DNA of 64,000 nucleotides from Bradyrhizobium sp. BR13661 (GTDB lineage: Bacteria > Pseudomonadota > Alphaproteobacteria > Rhizobiales > Xanthobacteraceae), in contig NZ_JARXWB010000007.1 in assembly GCF_029892425.1 (NCBI RefSeq), positions 62,001 to 126,000 on the forward strand. Reading direction: 5' to 3'. A program made the translations under genes and the position numbers. Below the pieces are notes generated by a model that saw only the letters and a list, made by a program, of their open reading frames with translations, was not told the origin of the DNA and ran no database searches. Numbering within the stretch: the stretch's first letter is position 1; each line of letters starts with the position of its first letter. Below are positions 34,631 to 43,352 of this stretch, piece after piece.

Positions 34631-34668
34631 GGCCGCTCGGGAAACCGAGCGGCCTTTTTCTTTCTTTT
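34631..34668 (+). terminator. Strong intrinsic terminator
   Basis: GGCCGCTCGG (34631-34640), loop GAAA, CCGAGCGGCC (34645-34654), then TTTTTCTTTCTTTT. The GNRA-type loop and long T-tract make this one of the clearest terminators of the window. It lies 300 bases past the NDUFA12-like gene. Confidence 0.8.
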
Positions 34669-34741
34669 GGGGGTATCTCGTGTCTCGGCTCCGCGGAGCA
34701 GCGTTGCACGCTGCACCGCGTCCGGGACACGAGAGCCGCGT

Positions 34742-35428
34742 TTACATCACCCGCTCGGCTGCGCGTCTGGCGGCGTCCAGGCGCCGCGCCTGGAATGGCG
34801 CGACGCGCTCCTTCATCAGCGCGAGCACCTCGGCCGGCGCCGTCTCAGGCGAGCCGGCATTGAAGGGCGGTGCGGGATTGTATTCGAGGCGAAGCTGGAT
34901 GGCTTCCGCAGTGGTGCGGTCGACCAGCAGCGAGACTAGCGTCAAGGCAAAATCGATTCCCGCGGTGACGCCGCCGCCCGTGACGCGGTTTCGATCGACG
35001 CAGACGCGCGTTTTCGTCGGCGTCGCGCCGAACAGCGCCAGCATCTCCATCGCACTCCAATGGGTCGCGGCATTGTAGCCCTTGAGAAGCCCGGCCGCGC
35101 CCAGCACCAGCGATCCCGTGCAGACCGACGTGACGAACTTGGCGCCCGCAGCCTGCCTGCGCACGAAGTCGAGGGTCTCCTCGTCGTTGAGGAGGGCATC
35201 GGTGCCGAAACCGCCGGGAATGCAGATCACATCGAGCTGCGGACAATCGGCGAAGGTCACCGTTGGCGTCAGCATCAGCACGGAATCGCTCGGCACCGGA
35301 TCAAGCGTCTTCCAGATCAGGTGCATAGTCGCGCCGGGGACGGACGAAAACACCTGCAGCGGCCCGGTGAAGTCGAGCTGGGTGACGCGCGGAAACACCA
35401 GAAGACCGATCTGAAGCGGTGCGGACAT
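34742..35428 (-). CDS. DJ-1/PfpI-family protein, isonitrile hydratase-like
   Basis: 228 residues from the ATG at 35428 (MSAPLQIGLLVFPRVTQLDF). The class I glutamine amidotransferase-like fold is indicated by the QLDFTGPLQVF opening, CIPGGFGTDALL and the nucleophile elbow SVCTGSLVLGAAGLL (Cys), with a downstream THWSAMEML and GGGVTAGIDFAL as in isonitrile hydratases and related DJ-1 proteins. It may hydrate an isonitrile or act on another small electrophile. It is divergent from a GlxA-type activator 85 bases away. Confidence 0.8.
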   Translation of the reverse strand: MSAPLQIGLLVFPRVTQLDFTGPLQVFSSVPGATMHLIWKTLDPVPSDSVLMLTPTVTFADCPQLDVICIPGGFGTDALLNDEETLDFVRRQAAGAKFVTSVCTGSLVLGAAGLLKGYNAATHWSAMEMLALFGATPTKTRVCVDRNRVTGGGVTAGIDFALTLVSLLVDRTTAEAIQLRLEYNPAPPFNAGSPETAPAEVLALMKERVAPFQARRLDAARRAAERVM

Positions 35429-35513
35429 GAGAGTCTCCAATGAAGTGCTTGACGGGGCCAATCTGGCATGATGCCTTGTTGTCCAAAATGGCGTAATTCC
35501 CTCTCTTTCGGAC

Positions 35514-36458
35514 ATGACCATGATCGGCATCCTGATCTTCCCGGATTTCCAGCTGCTCGATGCAGCCGGCCCGATTTCGGCCTTTGAAGTCGGCGGACGC
35601 TATGCTGGCAAGCCGTCGGCGATCCGCGTGCTGGCGCTGAACGCCGGGCCGGTGCGCTCTTCGTCGGGCGTCGAGATGATGGCGCAGGATTTCAAGTCGG
35701 CGCGGGCGATCACGACGCTGGTGGTGGCGGGCGGCGAGGGCGTGGGAGTGGCGGCGCGCTGCAAGACGACGATCGCCTTCGTGCAGCGGCTGGCGAAGCG
35801 CGGCGTGCGGATCGCCAGCGTCTGCTCGGGCGCCTATGTTCTCGCCGAAGCCGGCCTGCTCGACGGCCGCCGCGCCACCACGCATTGGGGCCGGACGCGC
35901 GATTTCGTCGCGCGCTATCCCAGGGTCAAGTTCGAGCCGGACCAGATCTTCACCCGCGACGGCAATGTCTGGACCTCGGCGGGCATCAGTGCCGGCATCG
36001 ACCTCGCGCTCGCGATGATCACCGACGATCACGGCGAGGAGGTCGCGCAGGCGACCGCGCGCCAACTCGTGCTCTACCATCGCCGCAGTGGCGGCCAGTC
36101 GCAATTCTCGTCGCTGCTGGAATTGAAGACGCCGAACGGCCGCTTCGGCGGGCTGTTGTCGTGGGCGCGGGAAAATCTCGACGCGCCGCTGACGGTGGAA
36201 AACCTCGCCGATCGCGCCGGCATGAGCGCGCGGCATTTCGCGCGGGCCTTTGCCGCGGAGACCGGCACGACGCCGTCCAAGGCGATCGAGCGGTTGCGGA
36301 TCGAGGCCGCCCGCGAGCGCGTGCAGTCCTCGCGCGAGGCGATCGAGCGCGTGGCCGAAGCGACAGGTTTCGGTGACCCCGAGCGCATGCGCCGCGCCTT
36401 CATCCGCGCTTTTGGCCAGCCGCCGCAGGCGCTGCGGCGCGCGGCACGGGCGGGGTAG
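35514..36458 (+). CDS. GlxA-family transcriptional activator (DJ-1/PfpI plus AraC domains)
   Basis: 314 residues. The N-terminal ~190 residues are a DJ-1/PfpI-like sensor with the Cys elbow SVCSGAYVLAEAGLLDGRRA. The C-terminal ~110 residues are an AraC DNA-binding domain with two HTHs (LTVENLADRAGMSARHFARA and IERVAEATGFGDPERMRRAF). The sensor is related to the enzyme encoded by the divergent gene, so it may bind the same type of ligand and control that gene. The start at the ATG 35514 directly precedes the conserved MIGILIFPDF segment. Confidence 0.88.
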   Translation: MTMIGILIFPDFQLLDAAGPISAFEVGGRYAGKPSAIRVLALNAGPVRSSSGVEMMAQDFKSARAITTLVVAGGEGVGVAARCKTTIAFVQRLAKRGVRIASVCSGAYVLAEAGLLDGRRATTHWGRTRDFVARYPRVKFEPDQIFTRDGNVWTSAGISAGIDLALAMITDDHGEEVAQATARQLVLYHRRSGGQSQFSSLLELKTPNGRFGGLLSWARENLDAPLTVENLADRAGMSARHFARAFAAETGTTPSKAIERLRIEAARERVQSSREAIERVAEATGFGDPERMRRAFIRAFGQPPQALRRAARAG

Positions 36459-36523
36459 CGCGCGTCAACAGCCCCAGACGCCTGGTCCGGGATAGTCGTC
36501 TGGCTTGCGTTCGTTGAAAAAGC

Positions 36524-36559
36524 GCGACGGTCGCCATCAGCTTCGCTGGCGACCGTCGC
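36524..36559 (-). terminator. Intrinsic terminator between convergent genes
   Basis: GCGACGGTCGCC (36524-36535) and GGCGACCGTCGC (36548-36559) form a perfect 12-base stem. On the minus strand it is followed by GCTTTTTCAAC, so it ends the hydrolase message and may block read-through from the GlxA-type gene. Confidence 0.75.
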
Positions 36560-36583
36560 CCGCGCGGTGTTGGCGCAGCGCAG

Positions 36584-37582
36584 CTACTTCTTCGACCTCA
36601 CATTCTTGTCGTAGAACGAAATGATGTGCTCGGAGATGTAAGGCAGATTGTCTTCGGTTGCGAAATGACCGGCATTCAGCCGGTGCATTTCCGCCTTGGG
36701 CAAGTCCTTCAGATAGGCCTCGCCGCCTTCCGGGGTGAAGAACGGATCACGCTCGCCCCAGAAAATCACTGTCTTGGGCTGGCGATCGCGCAGGAATTTC
36801 TGCCATTTCGGATAGAGTTCTACGTTGGTCCGGTAGTCGTAGAACAGGTCGAGGTTCAGCCGCAGGCCGTTTGGCTTGCGCATGAATCCATCGTCCGATT
36901 CCCAGGCATCCTGGCTGATCAGTTCGGGGTGAGCTGCGCCCGCGAGATAGACGCCCTTGATGCCATCGTGAGTGTTGAACGCCGCGAGCGGAGCTTCGGT
37001 TTCGGCAGATCGATTGACCCATAGCGCCTTGCGGAATGCGTCCCAGGCCGGGGTGAATCCGCTTTCATAGGCATTGGTGTTCTGGATGATCAGCCAATCG
37101 AGAGCGCTCGGATTGCGTCCGATGACGCGGAAGCCGACCGGCCCGCCATAGTCCTGCATGAAGAGGCCGTAATGGTCGAAACCTTTGGCGGCGAGAAACC
37201 TCTCCATCGTCACGGAAATCGCTTCGAACGAATAGTGATAGGTCGCGGGATCCGGCCGGTCGCTGTTGCCGAACCCCTGATAATCGGGAGCAACGACGTG
37301 AAACCGGGGAGCCAGTGCAACGATGAGATCGCGGTATTGATGCGATGACGATGGCCATCCGTGCAGCAACACGAGCTTCGGATTGCTGGGGTCGCCGGCC
37401 TCGCGATAGGCGATGTTGAGGCCGTCGACTTGCATCGTTCCGTATCTGACCTGGGTTGCGGCGACCGTGGTGGTCGTGGCGGCCGGTGTTTGCCCGTGCG
37501 CCGGCGCGATGATCGCAACCGGGCCGGTGGAGGAGATGATCGCGGCGACGAGCGCGGCGAGAGGGCTGAAACGCATTGTCAT
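36584..37582 (-). CDS. Exported alpha/beta hydrolase, epoxide-hydrolase/dehalogenase-like
   Basis: 332 residues with an N-terminal signal peptide (MRFSPLAALVAAIISSTGPV, cleavage near AHGQ). The hydrolase core has the oxyanion HGWPSSSHQYRDL, an acid nucleophile in FMQDYGGPVGFRV (Asp rather than Ser, as in epoxide hydrolases and haloalkane dehalogenases), FWGERDPFFTPEG with the acid member and NAGHFATED with the catalytic His. It is expected to hydrolyse an epoxide or halide in the periplasm. It is followed on the same strand, upstream, by a CMD-family gene and the LysR regulator pair. Confidence 0.85.
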   Translation of the reverse strand: MTMRFSPLAALVAAIISSTGPVAIIAPAHGQTPAATTTTVAATQVRYGTMQVDGLNIAYREAGDPSNPKLVLLHGWPSSSHQYRDLIVALAPRFHVVAPDYQGFGNSDRPDPATYHYSFEAISVTMERFLAAKGFDHYGLFMQDYGGPVGFRVIGRNPSALDWLIIQNTNAYESGFTPAWDAFRKALWVNRSAETEAPLAAFNTHDGIKGVYLAGAAHPELISQDAWESDDGFMRKPNGLRLNLDLFYDYRTNVELYPKWQKFLRDRQPKTVIFWGERDPFFTPEGGEAYLKDLPKAEMHRLNAGHFATEDNLPYISEHIISFYDKNVRSKK

Positions 37583-37664
37583 GGTCTCTTTTTTGTGTGT
37601 CTGAAGGGGAAAGGGTGTCGGTCACGCCGCCGACACCCGGCCTGTTCGATCGGCGGCAGTGCGG

Positions 37665-38213
37665 TCAGGCCGCCCGAGCCTCGACGACGGGAAAGTCGAT
37701 GTCGGTCTTGAACACTTCGTTGACGTAGTTGGTCCAGGTGTTCAGGGCGACGTGGAGCACGATCTCGATCACCTGTGCATCGGTGTAGCCGGCAAGCCTC
37801 ACCGCCGAGAGATCCGCTTCCGCGACATGGCCGCGAGCGCGCGCCACCTTTGCGGCAAAGCTGACCGCAGCGTCGGCCTTCGGATCGTTCGATCTCCCGC
37901 TGCGGTTTGCGGTTATCTCGGCGTCATCGAGATGAGCGGCATTCCTGCCGAAATGAGTATGTGCCGACAGGCAATAGCTGCAGCCATTCACCTCGGCGAC
38001 AGCGAGCGCGATACGCTCGCGGGTCGCGGCCGGCAGTGCCCCTTTGCCGATTGCGCCGGAAAGACCGAGGTAGCCCTCCAGCGCCTGCGGGCTTGTCGAG
38101 ATCAGGCGAAACATGTTGGGCACGAAGCCGACTTGGCTGTTTACGGCTTCCAGCAAGGGGCGGGACTTTTCGGGGGCTTCAGCGATCGTGGCTGGCGTTG
38201 GAATGCGGGACAT
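37665..38213 (-). CDS. Carboxymuconolactone decarboxylase/AhpD-like peroxidase-related protein
   Basis: 182 residues. The AhpD-type CxxC core is seen in EVNGCSYCLSAHTHFGRNAA, preceded by TRERIALAVAE, with a second conserved helix AKVARARGHVAEADLSAVRLAGYTD region. Such proteins are peroxidase-related thiol reductants or decarboxylases. It is divergent from a LysR regulator with palindromic operators between them, and about 80 bases upstream of the exported hydrolase on the same strand, so the two may be one regulated unit. Confidence 0.85.
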   Translation of the reverse strand: MSRIPTPATIAEAPEKSRPLLEAVNSQVGFVPNMFRLISTSPQALEGYLGLSGAIGKGALPAATRERIALAVAEVNGCSYCLSAHTHFGRNAAHLDDAEITANRSGRSNDPKADAAVSFAAKVARARGHVAEADLSAVRLAGYTDAQVIEIVLHVALNTWTNYVNEVFKTDIDFPVVEARAA

Positions 38214-38268
38214 CGTGAGGTTCCTTGGCTTTCAAAAGGGACATGGACAGTGCCAGGAACCTAGTTCC

Positions 38269-38322
38269 TTCCATTTTTGGGAATAGACGCTATTTGTTGG
38301 AAGCAACATTCCAAATTTGGAA
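38269..38322. promoter_or_regulatory. Operator cluster for the divergent LysR/AhpD-like pair
   Basis: Three overlapping palindromes made of TTCC/GGAA units: TTCCATTTTTGGGAA (38269-38283), TTGGAA-N6-TTCCAA (38297-38314) and the perfect TTCCAAATTTGGAA (38309-38322). They fit the T-N11-A pattern of LysR sites and lie in the gap between the two start codons, with the last one seven bases before the LysR ATG. Confidence 0.6.
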
Positions 38323-38328
38323 ACATCT

Positions 38329-39249
38329 ATGGATAGACTCGATGCAATGGCGGCCTTGGTCGCCGCAGTAGATGGCGGCAGTCTTTCGGCGGCTTCGCGG
38401 GCGCTGGGCATGCCTCTGGCGACGGTCAGCCGAAAAATCTCGGAGCTCGAAGTGCGATTGCGCACGCAGCTGGTGGTCCGGACCAGCCGCAAGCTCGCGC
38501 TGACCGAAGCGGGTCTCGCCTATGTTGCAGCCAGTCGGCGGATTTTGGACGACATCGATGACATCGAGCGTGTCGCCTCGGGCGAATATCGTGCGCCACG
38601 CGGTCATCTCACGATTACTGCGCCGGTCGTGTTTGGTCGCATTCATGTCGAACCGGTTCTGCTCGACTTTCTCAAGGCATATCCCGATATCAACGCGCGA
38701 TTGGTCTTAGCCGATCGCTTCGTCAATCTGGTCGATGACCAAGTCGACGCCGCTATTCGAATCGGGTTGCTCCCGGACAGCAGCATGATCGCGACCCGAA
38801 TTGGAGAGGTTGGCTGGGTCACCTGCGCGAGTCCGGAATATCTCGCGTCGAGGGGCACGCCGGAAACGCCAGCGGCGCTCGAACAGCACGATTGCATCAT
38901 GTTTGAAGGCGTATATTCGAACAATCTGTGGAATTTCGGGCGCGGGAAACAGGCGAAGATCCTGCCGATCCGTCCGCGGTTTTCCGTGAATACGGCGGAC
39001 GCCGCGATTACTGCTGCAATCGCATCCGCCGGCATCACTCACGTGCTGTCGTACCAGGTTGCCGAGGCTGTCGCTGCCGGCGCGCTTCGTCTGATCCTGC
39101 GTCCGTTCGAGCCGCAGCTGCTACCGGTGCATATTGTCTACGGCGCTCAAACGCTGATGCCGTTGAAGCTCCGTGCCTTTCTGGATTTCGCTGGGCCTCG
39201 CCTGAAGGCATCATTCCCCGAACTTGATCCGCCGGTCAGCGGGAATTGA
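38329..39249 (+). CDS. LysR-family transcriptional regulator
   Basis: 306 residues from the ATG at 38329 (MDRLDAMAALVAAVDGGSLS); a TTG four codons earlier is less likely. The N-terminal winged HTH reads LSAASRALGMPLATVSRKIS with LGTQL-like RLRTQLVVRTSRKLALTEAG. The remainder is the type-2 periplasmic-binding-like effector domain (GHLTITAPVVFGRIHVEPVL). It probably controls the divergent AhpD-like gene and itself through the palindromes in between. Confidence 0.92.
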   Translation: MDRLDAMAALVAAVDGGSLSAASRALGMPLATVSRKISELEVRLRTQLVVRTSRKLALTEAGLAYVAASRRILDDIDDIERVASGEYRAPRGHLTITAPVVFGRIHVEPVLLDFLKAYPDINARLVLADRFVNLVDDQVDAAIRIGLLPDSSMIATRIGEVGWVTCASPEYLASRGTPETPAALEQHDCIMFEGVYSNNLWNFGRGKQAKILPIRPRFSVNTADAAITAAIASAGITHVLSYQVAEAVAAGALRLILRPFEPQLLPVHIVYGAQTLMPLKLRAFLDFAGPRLKASFPELDPPVSGN

Positions 39250-39317
39250 ACCCAAGTGCGAGCAACAAGACGCGTGACGGTAAATGCTCCATCCAGGCAG
39301 TCAGAGCGAGACGGCTT

Positions 39318-39767
39318 TTACTTTTGCTGGATACGACTGAGATAATCGATCACAGAGAGGATGCGCTTTTTCACGACGACCTCAGGGCTTTGATCCGGTC
39401 CGGCCAGCTTCCAATAAGACGGGTCGACATAGTGCGGCAGGTTGACGATGGGGTTGAAACGTTCGCCCCAGATCGGCATTTCACGATTGCCGTGAGCGGG
39501 AATTGTTTTCGATCCCTCTATGATTCCATAGACAGCGCTTGTGGGAAATTCGCCGTTGTTGTTCTTGGCCAGGACCGTGAGATCGGGAGGCGGCACCTTG
39601 AGCTGGCTGCTGACCGGTCCTTTGCCCCTCGCATCCGTGCCATGACAGCTCGCGCACGAAGACTGGAATTCTCCCTTGCCGACGTCGGCGTCTTCGGCGT
39701 GAGCCGTGGCACCAAGACCGGCGCCAAGACCAGCGATGATCAAAAATTTAATAGCAAGTCGCACCAT
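39318..39767 (-). CDS. Periplasmic class I cytochrome c
   Basis: 149 residues. Signal peptide 1-24 (ending TAHAE). Heme attachment CASCH in FQSSCASCHGTDARGKGPVS. The axial Met is likely the one in NREMPIWGERF. The family resemblance is to small monoheme c-type cytochromes that receive electrons from dehydrogenases. The gene stands alone, convergent with the LysR gene, so the partner enzyme is unknown. Confidence 0.88.
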   Translation of the reverse strand: MVRLAIKFLIIAGLGAGLGATAHAEDADVGKGEFQSSCASCHGTDARGKGPVSSQLKVPPPDLTVLAKNNNGEFPTSAVYGIIEGSKTIPAHGNREMPIWGERFNPIVNLPHYVDPSYWKLAGPDQSPEVVVKKRILSVIDYLSRIQQK

Positions 39768-39871
39768 GTCTTGCTCCGACGCTGGCCAGTGAGGAAGGCC
39801 TCAATCACTAGCCGCTTCGATAGCCGACCGTTTGATGCACATCAAGGCTGGTCGATGCTTTGAGCGCGTGT

Positions 39872-40066
39872 TCAGCGACCCGGCTTCTTGATGCAGACCG
39901 GATCGCCCTTGGGCATGGATTGGCAAGTCCAGTCGGGACCAAATCCGGAGGGCTGACGGAAGAGGGGATATTGGACGTAAACAAATGCGCAGAGGCACAC
40001 CAGCACCAGGGCGAACAGGACGCCCAGAACGTCAGCGCGCGTCGGGTACCCGTAAGGCCATCGCAT
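39872..40066 (-). CDS. Small single-pass membrane protein
   Basis: 64 residues: a basic N-terminus (MRWPYGYPTRADVLG), one transmembrane segment (VLFALVLVCLCAFVYVQYPL) and a short outside tail with two cysteines (DWTCQSMPKGDPVCIKK) that could form a disulfide. Function is unknown. It is an independent gene between the cytochrome c and the transporter. Confidence 0.6.
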   Translation of the reverse strand: MRWPYGYPTRADVLGVLFALVLVCLCAFVYVQYPLFRQPSGFGPDWTCQSMPKGDPVCIKKPGR

Positions 40067-40124
40067 GTTTGCACCCGTTATCGGTCGGTTGCGCCGTCAG
40101 TCAGTGTGCCAGCTAAGGCGGCGG

Positions 40125-41105
40125 TCAACTGTGACGTTTCTCACGCGCCGTCAGCCGCCGCGCGATCGGCATCAGCATGTAGGGCGCAAGGTGGATCGGA
40201 AACTGGGTCATCGCGAAATAGAGCCATGTGGTGGGTGGCAGCGCGCCGGCGGTCGCAGCGAGCATGAGGCCGAGATTGCGCTGGGACACCATCAGACCAA
40301 CCGCCAGCGCGCGCTCGGTGCCGATGCGGCGGAACAGCAGGGTCGTGATGGCGAGCAGCGCGAAATAGACCACGAAGGCGAGCGCCGCGATGCTGATCGT
40401 GACGATCGGCTGGACGACGAGATCGTGCGCCACGTCGCCCATGATTGCGGACGCGAAGATCAGCAGGATGATGATGTTGAGGCCGTCGATCGGCTGCTTG
40501 TGGCGCTGGATTGCCTCGGCACCGAACAGCCAGCGGATGAGGGTCGCGGCAAGCAGCGAAGTTGCCAGGATGCCGAGCAGCTTCAGTCCGAGCGTGAGCG
40601 GCGAGATGCTCAGCATGCTGCCGAGAAAGAGGCTCGCAAACAGCGACGCCGTGAAGGGCACGATCGCGGTTGCCGTCACCAGCGTCACCAGCACGAGCGT
40701 GGAATCAAGCCCCATCAGCGCCGCGAGCGCTGGGGCCGCCATCATCGGCGAGGCCATGCTCTGCAGCATCAGGGCGAGCGACAGGCCGGGTGCGCGCTCG
40801 ACGAGTCCCGTTGCATGTGTGACCAGGCCAACGATGACAGGCACGCCGATCGTGGTCCAGGCCGTCGCGGTCGCCACCAGCCCCGGCCGGCGCAGATGGC
40901 CTGATAGCGCCACCAGATCGACCCGCATGAACGAGATGCAGAGCAGGCAGAGGATCGCCTCCGTGATGTAGGGCCGCAGCAACATGCCGAGCGGCGGCAC
41001 TGCCATCGCAATGAACACGACGGAGGCCACCGCACGCGTGCCCTGGCCGCCGAGCCAGGTCAGGCCGCGGAGGGGAACGGCGAGGATCGTTCGAAGCGCA
41101 GACAT
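40125..41105 (-). CDS. Bile acid/Na+ symporter-superfamily membrane protein
   Basis: 326 residues with about ten hydrophobic helices (VVFIAMAVPPLGMLLRPYIT, LGLKLLGILATSLLAATLIR). The discontinuous-helix texts MLQSMASPMMAAPALAALMG and ALAVGLMVSQRNLGLMLAAT resemble the two crossing helices of the BASS/BART fold. It would transport an organic anion or similar solute with sodium or protons. It lies 16 bases after the stop of the hydrolase gene, so the two are probably co-transcribed. Confidence 0.65.
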   Translation of the reverse strand: MSALRTILAVPLRGLTWLGGQGTRAVASVVFIAMAVPPLGMLLRPYITEAILCLLCISFMRVDLVALSGHLRRPGLVATATAWTTIGVPVIVGLVTHATGLVERAPGLSLALMLQSMASPMMAAPALAALMGLDSTLVLVTLVTATAIVPFTASLFASLFLGSMLSISPLTLGLKLLGILATSLLAATLIRWLFGAEAIQRHKQPIDGLNIIILLIFASAIMGDVAHDLVVQPIVTISIAALAFVVYFALLAITTLLFRRIGTERALAVGLMVSQRNLGLMLAATAGALPPTTWLYFAMTQFPIHLAPYMLMPIARRLTAREKRHS

Positions 41106-41121
41106 CGTTCGGATGGCGTTG

Positions 41122-42069
41122 TCAGCCCAGTGCCTTGAGCCAAGCGCCGATTTCGCTCACGGCGACATTGGCCTGTTGCAGCAATTTGCCCATGGTGAAG
41201 AAGCCATGGAACTGACCGGGGAAGTGCCGGTAGGTCACACCAACGCCGGCCTGCTTCAGGCGCGCGGCATAGTCGTCGCCCTCGTCGCGCAGGGGATCGG
41301 CGCCGGCCGTGAGCACATAGGCCGGCGGCAGGCCTGCGAGGCTTTCGGCGCGTGCCGGTGAGGCGCGCCAGTCGTGAATGTCGGCGGTGCCGTTGAGATA
41401 GTGGTCGCGGAACCAGCGGATCACCGAATGCGTCAGCAGCACGCTGGTCTCGGGCTCGCTGTGCGAGCCATGCATCATGGCGAAATCGACGGCGGGATAG
41501 ATCAGCACCTGGCCCGCGATCTCGGGGCCGTCGCCATCGCGCGCCGCCAGTGCAACGACGGCCGCGAGATTGCCGCCGGCGCTGTCACCGCCGATCGAGA
41601 GTCGCGCGGCGTCGATGCCGAGCTCGCGCGCGTGCGCGGCGATCCATTTGGTGGCGGCGATCGCATCGTCAGTGGCGGCGGGGAATTTGTGCTCGGGCGC
41701 GAGCCGGTAGTCGATCGCGATGACGATCAGTGCGCCCGCGACGGCCAGTTGCCGGCAGACGACGTCGTGGCTGTCGAGATCGCCGATCACCCAGCCGCCG
41801 CCATGGAAGAACACCAGCGCAGGCGCCAGCCCGTCCTTAAGGTGCGACTGCTTCGGCACGTAGATGCGTGCGGGGATCGCCCCGTGCGGTGCCGGGATCG
41901 ACAGCGGCGCGACGCGCGCAAGTTCCGGCGGCTCGGGATTGGAGACGAAGCGGGCCTGGAGGTAGTAGGCGCGCGCTTCCGCGGCGGTCAGTGTCTCGTA
42001 GGCGGGGCGGCCGGCCTCCTGGAAGGCCTTGTAAACGGCGGCGGCATCGGGATCGAGCACGACGGGCAT
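41122..42069 (-). CDS. Alpha/beta hydrolase of the hormone-sensitive-lipase (family IV) type
   Basis: 315 residues. Family IV signature: oxyanion HGGG in VFFHGGGWVIGDLDSH, nucleophile Ser in IGGDSAGGNLAAVV, acid in AGADPLRDEGDDYAA and His in HFPGQFHGFFTMG. It is expected to hydrolyse short acyl esters in the cytoplasm. First gene of a two-gene unit with the BASS-type transporter. The upstream region is shared with the divergent DUF2155 gene. Confidence 0.9.
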   Translation of the reverse strand: MPVVLDPDAAAVYKAFQEAGRPAYETLTAAEARAYYLQARFVSNPEPPELARVAPLSIPAPHGAIPARIYVPKQSHLKDGLAPALVFFHGGGWVIGDLDSHDVVCRQLAVAGALIVIAIDYRLAPEHKFPAATDDAIAATKWIAAHARELGIDAARLSIGGDSAGGNLAAVVALAARDGDGPEIAGQVLIYPAVDFAMMHGSHSEPETSVLLTHSVIRWFRDHYLNGTADIHDWRASPARAESLAGLPPAYVLTAGADPLRDEGDDYAARLKQAGVGVTYRHFPGQFHGFFTMGKLLQQANVAVSEIGAWLKALG

Positions 42070-42274
42070 GGGGGAGGGACCCTTGAGGTTCTGGTTGTCG
42101 TTGGACGTGATTTTCGGGGGATGCCCGCTTCGGCCCCGGGGAGAAGCCTCCCAACTATCCCATCCGTGGGCCGGTCTGGCCAGCGGGCGGCGGGCAGGGC
42201 AGGGATGCCGCCCTTTCCCCGCCGTATTCGCCGTGTTAACCGGATGGCCTGCGAGCGGCGGTATCCCCTATAGA

Positions 42275-43315
42275 ATGTCCAACAAGCCCGATTCGCTGTT
42301 GAAGCCGCGCGAGATGTTCAAAACCTTTACCCTGACGGGCCTTGCGGCGCTGCTTGCCGCTACCGCGCTGACGGTTGCGACGCCTGCGCAGGCGCAGATC
42401 GGCACGATCTTCTCCGATCCGCCGCCGCTGCGGCCGCCCGGGACCATCCCCCGTGGCGGGCAGCCGCAACCGCAGCCGACCCCTGACGATGACGAAGAGG
42501 TGCCCGAGCTGCCGCCGCAGGGCCGTGTGCTGCCGTCGCGCCCGATGCCGCGCCAGGGCAATGCCATGCCGGGACCGGTCGAGACCCAGCCGCTGGCACC
42601 GCCGCCGGGCTCTCCCGTTGCTCCGCAGCCGCCCGCCGTTGCCGTTGCTCCGCCCGGCGCGCCCGCTCAGCCGGGTGCTGCTCCCGGTGCCCCCGGACAG
42701 CGCCAGCCGCAACAGAAAGGCGGGACGCAGCAGGGCGCCGTGCCGCAGGCCCCCGCCAGCCTCCAGCCGGGCGACGAGGTCGTCAGCGAGCCGCCGGCCC
42801 AGAAGATCGTGAACAAGAAGGCGACCTTCTCGGGCCTCGACAAGATCACGGGCCGCATCATCAATTTCGACGAGGAAATCGGCGAGACCGTGCAGTTCGG
42901 TGCGCTGCGCGTGAAGACCGATGCCTGCTATACGCGGCCCGCGACGGAAGCGGCCAACACCGACGCCTTCGTCGAGGTCGACGAGATCACCTTGCAGGGC
43001 GAGGTAAAGCGGATCTTCTCCGGTTGGATGTATGCGGCAAGCCCTGGCCTGCACGGCGTCGAGCACCCGATCTACGATATCTGGCTGACCGACTGCAAAG
43101 AGCCGCAGCAGACGATTGCGACCGCGGCGCCTGATCCCGCGACCAAGCCGGCCACACCGCCACCGCCGCCTCCGGCACAGAAGAAGGCCGCACCCAAGCA
43201 GGCCGTGCAGCAGCGTCCGCCGCCGCCTCTGCCGCAGCAGCCGGCTCCGCCGCCGCCACCTCCGCCGCCGGAGCAGCGGCCGGGTCTGTTCGGTATCCCG
43301 GGGTTTGGCCGCTAG
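42275..43315 (+). CDS. Exported DUF2155 protein with Pro/Gln-rich linkers
   Basis: 346 residues from the ATG at 42275 (MSNKPDSLLKPREM); an ATG at 42314 (MFKTFTLTGLAALLAATALT) directly at the signal peptide is an alternative. The signal peptide is followed by ~150 residues rich in Pro, Gln and Gly, then the conserved DUF2155 domain (KITGRIINFDEEIGETVQFG, VKTDACYTRPATEAAN, DEITLQGEVKRIFSGWMY, HGVEHPIYDIWLTDC) with two cysteines, and a second Pro-rich tail. It is a conserved alphaproteobacterial cell-envelope protein of unknown function, and the long low-complexity flanks are typical in Bradyrhizobium. Confidence 0.88.
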   Translation: MSNKPDSLLKPREMFKTFTLTGLAALLAATALTVATPAQAQIGTIFSDPPPLRPPGTIPRGGQPQPQPTPDDDEEVPELPPQGRVLPSRPMPRQGNAMPGPVETQPLAPPPGSPVAPQPPAVAVAPPGAPAQPGAAPGAPGQRQPQQKGGTQQGAVPQAPASLQPGDEVVSEPPAQKIVNKKATFSGLDKITGRIINFDEEIGETVQFGALRVKTDACYTRPATEAANTDAFVEVDEITLQGEVKRIFSGWMYAASPGLHGVEHPIYDIWLTDCKEPQQTIATAAPDPATKPATPPPPPPAQKKAAPKQAVQQRPPPPLPQQPAPPPPPPPPEQRPGLFGIPGFGR

Positions 43316-43352
43316 GCCAAATCCCCCGGGTTCGGTAGCCGATAAGGCTGAT

